Assembly (NCBI RefSeq): GCF_014204915.1
Contig: NZ_JACHMH010000001.1
Location: 2,232,001-2,296,000 of the forward strand
Direction of reading: 5' to 3'
Length of the DNA stretch: 64,000 nucleotides
Source: Crossiella cryophila
Lineage (GTDB): Bacteria > Actinomycetota > Actinomycetes > Mycobacteriales > Pseudonocardiaceae
The position numbers and the translations under genes were made by a program. Positions 35,028 to 43,042 of the stretch are shown one piece after another. Positions within the stretch are counted from its first letter, which is position 1. Each line of letters begins with the position of its first letter. The notes beneath the pieces were generated by a model that saw only the letters and a program-made list of their open reading frames with translations, was not told the DNA's origin and did not search any database.

Positions 35028-35957
35028 ATGGGGCAGGGACACGGGCACGGTCATGGGTTGCCGGCGGCACAGGCCGCCAGCGCCTCGGCGAAGTATGTGA
35101 GCCGGTTGTGGTGGGCGGTCGGACTGGGGCTGGTCACGCTGGTCATGCAGGTGACCGTGGGGCTCTACACCTCCTCGCTGGCCCTGCTGTCGGACTCCGC
35201 GCACGTCTTCACCGACGTCCTCGGCGTGGGCATGGCGCTGGCCGCGATCATCGTGGCGCAGCGGGCCGCCAAGCGCGCCGGGCGCACCTTCGGCCTCTAC
35301 CGGGCCGAGGTGCTGGCCGCGCTGGCGAACACGCTGCTGCTCTTCGGGGTGGCCATCGGCGTGCTGATCGAGGCGGTGAACCGCTTCGATTCGCCACCGG
35401 AGGTGCCTGGGCTGCCGGTGACGATCGTGGCGATCATCGGTCTGATCAACAACCTGATCGCACTGCTCCTGCTGCGCGGCGGCGCGGACGAGAGCATCAA
35501 CGTCCGGGGCGCCTACCTGGAGGTGGTGGCGGACGCGATCGGCTCGGTGGGCGTACTGATCTCCGGTCTGGTCACCATGCTCTTCGGCTGGCGCTACGCC
35601 GACCCGATCATCGGGGTGGCCATCGGACTCTTCGTGCTGCCGCGGGCCTACGTGCTGGGCCGCAAGGCACTGCGCATCCTCTTCCAGCACGCCCCTGAGC
35701 GCCTGGACGTCTCGGAGATGGCCGGCGAACTCCAGCAGCTGCCCAACGTCATCGAGGTGCACGACCTGCACGTCTGGACGCTGACCTCGGGCATGGAGGT
35801 GGCCTCGGCGCACCTGACCGCGGAACCGGAGGTCGACTTCACCGAGGTGCTGGCCGCGGCGCAGAAACTGCTCGCCGAGCGCTACCACATCGAGCACGCG
35901 ACCCTGCAGGTCGAACCGGCCGGCCATGTGGCCAAGTGCCGGGAACTGGCCTGGTAA
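35028..35957 (+). CDS. Cation diffusion facilitator, divalent metal exporter
   Basis: 309 residues. A His-rich N terminus (MGQGHGHGHG) precedes six helices. Helix II carries the metal site DSAHVFTD (HxxxD type) and helix V carries YLEVVADAIGS, both diagnostic of Zn/Cd/Co-exporting CDF proteins. The cytosolic C-terminal domain with VHDLHVWTLTSGMEVASAHL is the dimeric ferredoxin-like regulator. ATG at 35028 with GGAAGGGAG upstream. Its stop abuts the convergent DUF4255 gene. Confidence 0.93.
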   Translation: MGQGHGHGHGLPAAQAASASAKYVSRLWWAVGLGLVTLVMQVTVGLYTSSLALLSDSAHVFTDVLGVGMALAAIIVAQRAAKRAGRTFGLYRAEVLAALANTLLLFGVAIGVLIEAVNRFDSPPEVPGLPVTIVAIIGLINNLIALLLLRGGADESINVRGAYLEVVADAIGSVGVLISGLVTMLFGWRYADPIIGVAIGLFVLPRAYVLGRKALRILFQHAPERLDVSEMAGELQQLPNVIEVHDLHVWTLTSGMEVASAHLTAEPEVDFTEVLAAAQKLLAERYHIEHATLQVEPAGHVAKCRELAW

Positions 35958-36482
35958 TCAGGAAGGCAACCGCCAGCCGCGGGGGTCGGACTGGAGTGGG
36001 ACCGCGGTCCCACCCGGTGCGGCCCCTTCCGCGTCGGGCGTGGCGGGCAGCGTGGCCGTCACCGAGATCACGAACGCGGCCCTCGCCGGCATCCCCAGGG
36101 CCGACCAGAGTCCGCCCACCCCGTGCTCGGCCAGCCGCACCGCCACCGGCTGCCCCGACTCCTGCGCGGTGAGCGCGTCCAGCGCCTCGCCCAGCAACTC
36201 GTGTTCCCCGGCCACACTGCCCGCCCGCGCGGCGACCAGGTAGGACAGTTCGAGATCGCGGGCGGGCCGGTGCGACCGGCCCGCCCGCAACTCGTACAGG
36301 AACACGTGCACCGCGGGCAGCGGGTTCGCCTCGTTGATCCAGGTGGGGGTCGGCGGTTCCAGCCGGACCTCCACCCCCTGCGGCAGCCTGCTGCCCAGCA
36401 ACCGGCACAGCGCGGTGTCCACCTCGCGGATCACCCCGCCCGCCGGCTCATCCGACCGTTCGGGCCGTGACGAGTACTCCAT
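35958..36482 (-). CDS. DUF4255 (Pvc16 N-terminal-like) protein
   Basis: 174 residues matching DUF4255: IREVDTALCRLLGSRLPQGVEV, LEPPTPTW, then NPLPAVHVFLYELRAG, HRPARDLELSYLVAARAG and EHELLGEALDAL. These proteins belong to contractile injection systems (Pvc16, a cap/terminator-like tail component). No sheath, tube, baseplate or AAA gene is nearby, so this is an orphan. The ATG at 36482 has GGGGAG 4-5 bp upstream; a GTG at 36500 is also open. A LuxR-type regulator lies 38 bp upstream on the same strand. Confidence 0.82.
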   Translation of the reverse strand: MEYSSRPERSDEPAGGVIREVDTALCRLLGSRLPQGVEVRLEPPTPTWINEANPLPAVHVFLYELRAGRSHRPARDLELSYLVAARAGSVAGEHELLGEALDALTAQESGQPVAVRLAEHGVGGLWSALGMPARAAFVISVTATLPATPDAEGAAPGGTAVPLQSDPRGWRLPS

Positions 36483-36520
36483 GACGCTCCCCGTCTTCAC
36501 GCACGACCCGAACGGGCGGC

Positions 36521-37153
36521 TCAGATCAGCCCCTCCCGGAGCGCGAACGCGACCGCGTGTGAGCGGTTGCGCAGCTGGAAGCGGTTGGTGATGTCGTGCA
36601 GGATGCTCTTCACCGTGCGCTGCGAGTAGCAGAGCTGTTCGGCGATCTCGCGGGTGTCCAGACCATCGGCGACCAGCCTGAGCACGTCGGTCTCCCGTTC
36701 CGACATGCCTGCCAGGCTCATCCCGTTCGGTCGCAGGACGTTGCGCTGCAACCGGGAGACCCGGTTCAGCAGCCGGCCCAGCAGGTCCGGCGGCAGTGCG
36801 CCCTCACCGGCTGCCGCGGCCCGCACCAGGCGGACCAGGGTCTCCGGAGTGGCCTCGGAGCGGCGGACCACCGCGCTGACCCCGGTTTCCACCGCGGTCA
36901 GCAGGTCCGTGTCATCCATCTCCCCGGCGATGAGAACGACCTTGGTGTTGCCTCGGACCTGCAGTCCCCTGAGCAGTTGCTGGGTCCGGGTGTCCGTCCG
37001 GTCGGTCACCACGAGGACCACCGCGTCCGGGCGGGCCTCCAGCGAGTCGACCAGCAGGACCTCCGGCCGGGAGCGAAGTGCGGCCGCGACGCCCGCACGT
37101 GAGATCGCATCCGTGGCGTGCAGAACTACCGGAACACGTTCCGTGTTCGTCAT
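36521..37153 (-). CDS. LuxR-family regulator with atypical receiver domain
   Basis: 210 residues. The N-terminal ~125 resemble a receiver domain (VVLHATDAISRAGVAAALRSRPEVLLV, VVLIAGEMDDTDLLTAVETGVSAVVRR), but the acidic phosphorylation pocket is not visible; PDAVVLVVTD replaces the usual hydrophobic-D motif, so it may be phosphorylation-independent. The C-terminal LuxR/GerE helix-turn-helix is intact (GMSERETDVLRLVADGLDTREIAEQLCYSQRTVKSILHDI). It probably regulates the DUF4255 gene downstream. ATG at 37153. Confidence 0.88.
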   Translation of the reverse strand: MTNTERVPVVLHATDAISRAGVAAALRSRPEVLLVDSLEARPDAVVLVVTDRTDTRTQQLLRGLQVRGNTKVVLIAGEMDDTDLLTAVETGVSAVVRRSEATPETLVRLVRAAAAGEGALPPDLLGRLLNRVSRLQRNVLRPNGMSLAGMSERETDVLRLVADGLDTREIAEQLCYSQRTVKSILHDITNRFQLRNRSHAVAFALREGLI

Positions 37154-37312
37154 GATGTTTGGCCCCCTCAAGCCAAGTGTGCTGCGCTGACCTTGAGAGC
37201 GTGGCCCACCCGGTGTCCCAGGGACATGGGACTAGCTGTCCCGTTGTGCTTCGATTTCACGAATCGTTATACAAGCCCCGTTAATCTCCAACAAGCAAGG
37301 TACTTATGGTCG

Positions 37313-37963
37313 CTAGTTTTCGCCCAAACCGGCTTCCCTCGCCCGCATGATCGCCTCCGCGCGGTCGGCCACGTGCAGCTTGGAGAAGATGTTGGACACG
37401 TGGTTGCGCACGGTCTTTCCGCTGATCACGAGCTTGCGCGCGATCGCGGCGTTGCCCTCGCCCTGGGCGATGAGCACCAGCACCTCGTGCTCGCGGGCGG
37501 TCAGCTCGGGGAATGCCTCCATCTGGGCGGCCCGCGCGTTGTTGCCGAAGAAGCCGAGCAGCCGGGAGGCGATGGCCGGGCCGAAGATGGCCTGTCCCTG
37601 TCCCACGGCCCGGATCGCCCGCACGATCTCCTCCGGGGTGGCCCCCTTGAGCAGGTAGCCCCTGGCCCCGGCCCGCATGGCGGCGAAGACCGACTCGTTG
37701 TCGTCGAACATGGTCAGCACCAGGACGCCGACGTGCGGACTGGTGCGCACGATCCGCCTGGTCGCCTCCACGCCGTTGAAGTCCGGCATGTTCAGGTCCA
37801 TCACCACGACGTCGGGCTGCAGTGAGTCGGCCATGGCCACCGCCGCCGTGCCGGTGGCGGCCTCGCCTGCCACCTCTACATCAGGCACCTGCTGCAGCGT
37901 CTGGCACAGGCCGAAGCGGAACAGCGGGTGATCGTCCACCACCAGGATGCGGAGCTGGTCCAA
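37313..37963 (-). CDS. NarL-family response regulator
   Basis: 216 residues. A full receiver domain: acidic pair in VVDDHPLF, phospho-acceptor Asp in VVVMDLNMPD, switch Thr in LVLTMFDD and Lys in YLLKGATPEE. A C-terminal LuxR-type helix-turn-helix follows (LTAREHEVLVLIAQGEGNAAIARKLVISGKTVRNHVSNI). It starts one base after the sensor kinase stop, so it is its cognate regulator. Confidence 0.95.
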   Translation of the reverse strand: MDQLRILVVDDHPLFRFGLCQTLQQVPDVEVAGEAATGTAAVAMADSLQPDVVVMDLNMPDFNGVEATRRIVRTSPHVGVLVLTMFDDNESVFAAMRAGARGYLLKGATPEEIVRAIRAVGQGQAIFGPAIASRLLGFFGNNARAAQMEAFPELTAREHEVLVLIAQGEGNAAIARKLVISGKTVRNHVSNIFSKLHVADRAEAIMRAREAGLGEN

Positions 37964-37964
37964 C

Positions 37965-40328
37965 TCAGGCTTCCTCCCTCGGCACGGGCAACCGCGCCGC
38001 GACGCGGGTGCCTCTCACCGCTGATCGTGCCCCAGCCTCGGCCTTGGCACCGTCCTGGTTCCGGGATTCCAGGTCACGGGATTCCACCAGGAAGTCCCCG
38101 CCCAGCTCCCCGGCCCGCTCCCGCATGGACCGCAGCCCGACCCCGTTGCGCCTGGTCTCGCCCAGTCCCGCGCCGTCGTCGAGCACTTCCACGTGCAGGT
38201 CCCGGTCCAGCCAGACCCGCACCGTGCAGCTGTTCGCGCCGGAGTGCCTTGCCACGTTGGTCAGCGCCTCGCACACGATCCGGTAGGCGGCCACCTCGAC
38301 CGCGGCGGGCAGCTGGGGCAGCTCGTCGGAGACGTCCACCGCGATGGTCAGCGGGGTGTCGCCGTTGCCGCCCATCCGGCCTGCCAGCGTGCTGGCGTGC
38401 TCGCGCACCGCGGTGGCCAGGCCCAGCTGGTCCAGCACCGGGGGCCGCAGGCCGTGCGCGACCCGGCGGATCTCGCCGATCGCGCCCTGCAGCTCGTCCT
38501 CCAGCCGGGTCAGCATCTCCTCGGCCGCGACCTGGTTGGCGCCCATCACCTGCCGGACCACCTGGAGTCCCAGCGCCGCGGCGGCCAGGGTGGGCCCGAC
38601 CCCGTCGTGCAGGTCGTGCAGCAGCCGCCGCCGTTCCTCCTCGCGGGTGCGGACCAGGCGGCTGCGGCTGCGGGCCAGGTCGGTGGTCAGCCGGGCGGTG
38701 TAGGCCACCGCGCCCGCGTGCCGGGCCACGTCGGTGAGCACCCGCAGGTCGGAGTCGTTGAAGCCCTCGCCGACACCGCGCGCGCAGACGACCAGGTCGC
38801 CAATGCGTTCACCCTGGTAGACCAGGGGCAGCCGGACCGGTTCGCCGACCGGCTCGCCGTAGTCGGCGACCACCTCCAGGCCCTTGTCCCGTTCCAGCTC
38901 GATCGCGGTGTACGGCAGTTTCAGCGCGTGCCCGATGGTCTCCACCAGCGTCGGCAGCATGGCCTCCGGCGTCTGGGTCTGCTCCAGCCGGGCGGAGAGT
39001 GCGGTGACCACCCGGTAGGGATCGTCGCGGTACCCGAAGAGGCGTTCGTTGACCAGTTTGGCCAGCCGGTCACGCAGCGGCAGCACGATCACCGCGGCGG
39101 CCGCGGCGGCCACCGCCTGGCCTGCTGGCGAACCCAGGTCGGGGATCACCATCAGCCGCAGCAGCCCGACCATGATCAGGTAGCCGACGGCGATGAGCAC
39201 GGAGAGGATGACGTAGGTCAGCGAGCGGCTGAGCGCGATCTCGATGTCCAGCGCCCGGTAGTGCAGCACCGCCAGCGCCACGGTCAGCGGCACCGGCAGG
39301 AAGACCAGCGTGTGGTACTGGTAGGCGACCAGGTTGGCGCCCAGCAACTGGGTCGGCAGGCCCCAGATGCCCGCGTAGAGCACCGCGGCGGTGCCCAGCG
39401 AGGCGGCCAGCCAGCGCAGCCGCATCCGGGTGAGGTTGTCCTCGCAGGTCCGGTACTTGTAGACGAGCACGCCGAGCACCAGCACCGGGTAGACGAAGAG
39501 CACGGTGCTGATCGGCGAGGCCCATACGGCGAGCCCCTCCACCGGGCCTTTGCTCAGCGGTAGGCCGATGAGCATGGTCAGCCCGTAGAGCAGCAGGCCG
39601 CCGCCGTAGCTGAGCGCGACCAGCAGGCTGTACCTGATCTTGGAGGTGACCTCGGGGTAGGCGAAGGCGAAGTGCAGGATGCCGCCCCACAGCAGCACCC
39701 AGAAGATCTGCCCGACGTACCAGCGCCAGAACTGCTCGCCCGCCACCAGGTCGAGTGCCTCCAGCCCGAAGTAGCCGGACCCGGCGAGGGTGATCATCGC
39801 GAGCGAGGAGGCGACCACGGCGGCGCGGGCGGCCGGATACCGGGGGCGGCGGACGAACAGGTAGATGGCGCTGCCGAAGAGCATGAACAGCACGAGCAGG
39901 CTGGGCCAGCTGTGCAGCAGCTGATCGCCGACCGGGTAGTGCCCGAGGGTGACGTTGTACGGCTGCGGGCCTTCGGCCTCTTTGCCCTTGCGCACCACCC
40001 TGTACTCAAGGGTGTCGCCGACCTGGAACTCCGGGCCGCCGGGCCGGCGGCTGTGCTCGATCACGTCCCGGCCCGCGATGGAGACGATCACGTCGTCGAC
40101 CTGGAGCTGGCTGCCCGGTCGCACCTCGATCACCTCGACCTGGCCACTGGGCGTGGCGAAGTCGTTCTTGTTGATCAGGGTGCCGTCCGAGGCGGCGTGG
40201 TCGCGGCTGAACACGCTCATGATCGCGAGCACAACCGAGATGACAGCGAAAGCCGCCACCAGGATCACGCGCCCCCTCGAACCCGACACGGGGGTAATCG
40301 TGCTGCATACCCGGATCGAGTGCGACAA
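37965..40328 (-). CDS. Membrane sensor histidine kinase (HisKA_3, NarL-type partner)
   Basis: 787 residues. One N-terminal helix, an extracytoplasmic PDZ-like segment (VIEVRPGSQLQVDDVIVSIAGRDV), then seven or more helices (~130-400) as in ComP-like sensors. Next come a GAF-like region (~440-550), the dimerisation helix with the phospho-His in RRRLLHDLHDGVGPTLAAAALG, and an ATPase with ALTNVARHSGANS and DDGAGL. A PDZ domain in a sensor suggests peptide or lipid-linked input. The start is uncertain: TTG at 40328 or GTG at 40289. Cotranscribed with the regulator. Confidence 0.9.
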   Translation of the reverse strand: MSHSIRVCSTITPVSGSRGRVILVAAFAVISVVLAIMSVFSRDHAASDGTLINKNDFATPSGQVEVIEVRPGSQLQVDDVIVSIAGRDVIEHSRRPGGPEFQVGDTLEYRVVRKGKEAEGPQPYNVTLGHYPVGDQLLHSWPSLLVLFMLFGSAIYLFVRRPRYPAARAAVVASSLAMITLAGSGYFGLEALDLVAGEQFWRWYVGQIFWVLLWGGILHFAFAYPEVTSKIRYSLLVALSYGGGLLLYGLTMLIGLPLSKGPVEGLAVWASPISTVLFVYPVLVLGVLVYKYRTCEDNLTRMRLRWLAASLGTAAVLYAGIWGLPTQLLGANLVAYQYHTLVFLPVPLTVALAVLHYRALDIEIALSRSLTYVILSVLIAVGYLIMVGLLRLMVIPDLGSPAGQAVAAAAAAVIVLPLRDRLAKLVNERLFGYRDDPYRVVTALSARLEQTQTPEAMLPTLVETIGHALKLPYTAIELERDKGLEVVADYGEPVGEPVRLPLVYQGERIGDLVVCARGVGEGFNDSDLRVLTDVARHAGAVAYTARLTTDLARSRSRLVRTREEERRRLLHDLHDGVGPTLAAAALGLQVVRQVMGANQVAAEEMLTRLEDELQGAIGEIRRVAHGLRPPVLDQLGLATAVREHASTLAGRMGGNGDTPLTIAVDVSDELPQLPAAVEVAAYRIVCEALTNVARHSGANSCTVRVWLDRDLHVEVLDDGAGLGETRRNGVGLRSMRERAGELGGDFLVESRDLESRNQDGAKAEAGARSAVRGTRVAARLPVPREEA

Positions 40329-40432
40329 CGTTCTGGCACCGAATTCTTACCGCGGCAGGTCAGGCCGTAATCCCGCCGCACACGCGCGGTCCTAGACTTT
40401 GGCACACAGGGTGTTGACGAAAGCGGGTACGC

Positions 40433-41641
40433 GTGACTGGTCAGTCGAGCCATCCGGTCGGAACCCCGGCCAGCATGCGGGTGCTCAACCAGCGTGCGGT
40501 GCTCGAACTGCTACGCCGGTCCGGGCCCGCGACCAGGCCGCAGGTGGCCAGGGGCACCGGCCTGTCCAAGCCGACCGTCGGGCAGGCGCTGCTCGGGCTG
40601 GAGCAGGCCGGACTGGTCCGCCCGGCGGGCCGGACCTCGGCCGGACCCGGCCGGTCGGCGGTGGTCTACGAGGCCGATCCGGCCGCTGGCTACGTGCTCG
40701 CGGTGGACATCGGCCGGGAGCGGATCCGGTTGTCCCTGGTCGACCTGGGCGGGGCCGAGGTGTCCCGCTGCGACGAGCGCAACCGCTGCCGTTCGGCCAG
40801 CGCGCTGGTCCGGCAGGTCAGGGAGCTGGCCGAGCGCATCGTGGGCGCGGCCGGGATCCGGTTCGACCAGGTGGTGGCCAAGGTGGTGGGCAGCCCGGGG
40901 GTGGCCGACCGGAACAGCCGGGCGCTGCAGCTCGCGCCGAACCTGCCCGGCTGGGGCCGCAAGGGCCTGCTGGACGAGCTGGAATCGGTGCTCGGGCCGG
41001 GGCTGATCGTGGAGAACGACGCGAACCTGGCCGCGCTCGGCGAGCGGGAACGCGGCGCGGCCCGGGACGCCAGGGTGTTCGTGCTGGTCACCGTGGGTAC
41101 CGGGGTCGGCATGGGCATTGTCATGGACGGGCACCTCTTCCGCGGCGCGCACGGCGCGGCCGGGGAGATCGGCTACCTGCCCTACGGGCGCTTCGACGAG
41201 CAGGCGGTGCTCTCCGGCGAGCTGGCGCCGCCGCCGCGCGGGCTGCTTGAGCAGGCCACCGCGGCCGAGCCGGTGGTGGAACTGGCGCACGAGCTGGGCC
41301 TGACCCAGGCCCGCAACGCCAAGGACGTCTTCACCGCCGCCGCGGCGGGCGAGGCCACCGCGATGCGGGTGGTGGAGCTGATCGCGGCCCGGCTGGCCTA
41401 CGGGATCGCCTCGGTGACCGCGGTGATCGACCCGGAGCTGGTGGTGCTCGGCGGTGGCATCGGACGCAACTTCGAGCTGCTGATCGAGCCGATGGAACGG
41501 GCGCTGCGCTACCTCAGCCCGCTGCTGCCGACCGTGGTCGGCGGGGAGCTGGGCGATGACGCGGTGCTGGCCGGCGCGGTCGCGGTCGGGCTGCGCGCGG
41601 CCGAGGAGACCGTGTTCGAGCGGCATGTGCACGCCGGCTGA
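40433..41641 (+). CDS. ROK-family transcriptional regulator lacking the zinc motif
   Basis: 402 residues. A winged helix-turn-helix (LNQRAVLELLRRSGPATRPQVARGTGLSKPTVGQALLGLE, ~15-75) precedes a ROK sugar-kinase-like domain with VAVDIGRERIRLSLVDL, ENDANLAALGE and TVGTGVGMGIVMDGHLFRGAHGAAGEIGY. The standard ROK zinc cluster CxCGxxGCxE is absent and GH is replaced by GY, so sugar kinase activity is unlikely and the protein is a regulator. GTG start. The interval to the divergent histidine kinase gene is 104 bp. Confidence 0.9.
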   Translation: MTGQSSHPVGTPASMRVLNQRAVLELLRRSGPATRPQVARGTGLSKPTVGQALLGLEQAGLVRPAGRTSAGPGRSAVVYEADPAAGYVLAVDIGRERIRLSLVDLGGAEVSRCDERNRCRSASALVRQVRELAERIVGAAGIRFDQVVAKVVGSPGVADRNSRALQLAPNLPGWGRKGLLDELESVLGPGLIVENDANLAALGERERGAARDARVFVLVTVGTGVGMGIVMDGHLFRGAHGAAGEIGYLPYGRFDEQAVLSGELAPPPRGLLEQATAAEPVVELAHELGLTQARNAKDVFTAAAAGEATAMRVVELIAARLAYGIASVTAVIDPELVVLGGGIGRNFELLIEPMERALRYLSPLLPTVVGGELGDDAVLAGAVAVGLRAAEETVFERHVHAG

Positions 41642-41689
41642 ACGGCGCGCGTCAGCGAAACGTCAGCGCGGCTGCCTACTGTTGAGTAT

Positions 41690-41862
41690 GTCGAAGGCAG
41701 GCCCGCTGCGCTGCTGCCGCCTTCGACCGTAGGCGTTGGCTGTTCGGGGTGTCCGCACCCCGTCCCACCCGGCCGGCGCTGCGGGCCCTGCCTGGTTCCA
41801 GAGCTTCCCCAGGGCATTGGAGCAGGCAGGGCTCCCCCCAATTCCTGGGCGGGAATGCCCTG
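41690..41862 (+). ncRNA. Structured intergenic RNA candidate (ROK-TPR interval)
   Basis: In the 279-bp gap, four strong stems are visible. P1: 41690-41698/41719-41727 (9 bp). P2: 41745-41751/41756-41762 (CGGGGTG with a TCCG tetraloop). P3: 41785-41793/41824-41832 (GCCCTGCCT/AGGCAGGGC). P4: 41810-41818/41854-41862 (CAGGGCATT/AATGCCCTG). P3 and P4 interleave, so they form a pseudoknot or are alternatives. P1 may be the ROK terminator. No known RNA family (SRP, 6S, tmRNA, RNase P) was recognised. It lies 59 bp before the TPR start, so a cis-leader is possible; strand is inferred. Confidence 0.4.
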
Positions 41863-41920
41863 ACCTCACACGGTGTTGAGCCGGTGCACACGCACCATCG
41901 AGTCCACTGTGGAGGGTCGA

Positions 41921-42256
41921 ATGCGAGAGAACTACCGTTGGGCGGAATCGCTGCTGGCCCAGGGCGACCCGTTGGGTGCGCTGCAGGTGCTGGCGCCGCT
42001 GCTGAGCACGGACGCCACCTTCTCGGTGCGGCTGCTGGCCGCCCGCGCCTACTACCACTCCGCGCAGCTGGGCCGGGCGGAGACGCTGCTCACCGAGCTG
42101 ATCGAGTCGGACCCGACCGACCACTACACCCGGTTCCTGCTGGGCCGCACGCTGGAGCGGGCGGGCCGGCGGCCGGAGTCGGTGCGGCACTTCCGGCTGG
42201 CCGCGGCGCTTTCGGCCAGCCCGGACTACGTCGAGGCGCTGGCCAGGGTCTGCTGA
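41921..42256 (+). CDS. Small tetratricopeptide repeat protein
   Basis: 111 residues making about three TPR helical hairpins (ENYRWAESLLAQGDPLGALQVL, RLLAARAYYHSAQLGRAETLL, HYTRFLLGRTLERAGRRPESVRHF). It has no signal or other domain. TPRs mediate protein contacts and the partner is unknown. The ATG at 41921 follows GGAGGG at 41911-41916. A strong hairpin separates it from the convergent snapalysin gene. Confidence 0.85.
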   Translation: MRENYRWAESLLAQGDPLGALQVLAPLLSTDATFSVRLLAARAYYHSAQLGRAETLLTELIESDPTDHYTRFLLGRTLERAGRRPESVRHFRLAAALSASPDYVEALARVC

Positions 42257-42266
42257 GCCAACCCAG

Positions 42267-42309
42267 CCGGACGGCCCGCCCGCGTCAGGATCGCGGACGG
42301 GCCGTCCGG
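42267..42309. terminator. Bidirectional hairpin terminator
   Basis: CCGGACGGCCCG at 42267-42278 pairs perfectly with CGGGCCGTCCGG at 42298-42309; the inner CGCG pair (42281-42284/42292-42295) extends it. It lies between the convergent TPR and snapalysin genes. Confidence 0.88.
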
Positions 42310-42317
42310 GTGCTTGA

Positions 42318-42866
42318 TCAGCCCGCCAGGGCCCAGTCGCTGCCGTCGGGGCTGCTCGGCGTGACGGCCTGGAAGCCGCCGGCGAAGTTGCGCTCCACCT
42401 GGGCCTTCTCCGCGGCGTTCGGGTTGGTGTTCTTGCAGCTGGTGCCCGCGCTGGCGCCGGACATCAGGTCAACGCACAGGCCGGTGCGCCGGTCCGGCAG
42501 GCCGAGGATGTGACCCAGTTCGTGCGCGGTGATCCGCGGGATGTGGTGCCCGTCGTTGACGGCGGTGCGGCCCATCCACACGGTGCCCCTGCCGAGCCCG
42601 CTGACCTGCGCGCGCGGCCAGCCGTTGTCGGCCAGGATCCGGATCTGCGCCGGGGTGCCGGGCTCGAGGCGGACGTTGCGCACCGAGGCGTTCCAGACCC
42701 GGGCGCCCTCGTCCCAGGCCGCCTTGAACTCCTGCGCCTGGCTGGTGTCGTACTTGATCACTCGGACCGCGCTGGTCTCGGCGGCCGCTGGCGAGATGAC
42801 CACGAGCAGCGACGCCGCGGCGGTGACCACCCCGACGACCAATCGCCTGATCTTGTTCTGGAGCAC
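42318..42866 (-). CDS. Snapalysin-type secreted metalloprotease (M7)
   Basis: 182 residues. A signal peptide (NKIRRLVVGVVTAAASLLVVISPAAA) precedes a small metzincin-like domain with the snapalysin zinc motif HELGHILGLPD (HExxHxxGxxD) and the following CVDLMSG turn. Snapalysins are the smallest actinomycete secreted metalloproteases and fit this length. The GTG at 42866 follows AGGAG. The leader carries the element shared with the trypsin-like gene. Confidence 0.93.
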   Translation of the reverse strand: MLQNKIRRLVVGVVTAAASLLVVISPAAAETSAVRVIKYDTSQAQEFKAAWDEGARVWNASVRNVRLEPGTPAQIRILADNGWPRAQVSGLGRGTVWMGRTAVNDGHHIPRITAHELGHILGLPDRRTGLCVDLMSGASAGTSCKNTNPNAAEKAQVERNFAGGFQAVTPSSPDGSDWALAG

Positions 42867-42873
42867 GGTTCAT

Positions 42874-42891
42874 CTCCTACCGATGCAGGGA
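42874..42891 (-). promoter_or_regulatory. Leader element shared with the trypsin-like gene
   Basis: On the minus strand this reads TCCCTGCATCGGTAGGAG, ending in the ribosome-binding site of the snapalysin gene. It differs from 20562-20580 only by one missing base. Confidence 0.6.
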
Positions 42892-43042
42892 AAAGAGCTG
42901 CCCTCAGCTAATCGCGCCGGGCCGGACACATCAACGGCCACGCATATACCAATGCCCCCCAATCCTGGGGTTATGGCGGAAAAACAGACCGACGGCCCGG
43001 GTGGTTAGTCGCAGTCGGAGCAGACCAATGGCGGGTTGTGGC

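Noticed and set aside
41690-41862. SRP RNA, 6S RNA, 6C RNA or RNase P RNA
   Set aside because: None of the expected conserved blocks (SRP GGAAGCAG-type loop, RNase P core, paired six-C hairpin loops) is present, so no family name was given.
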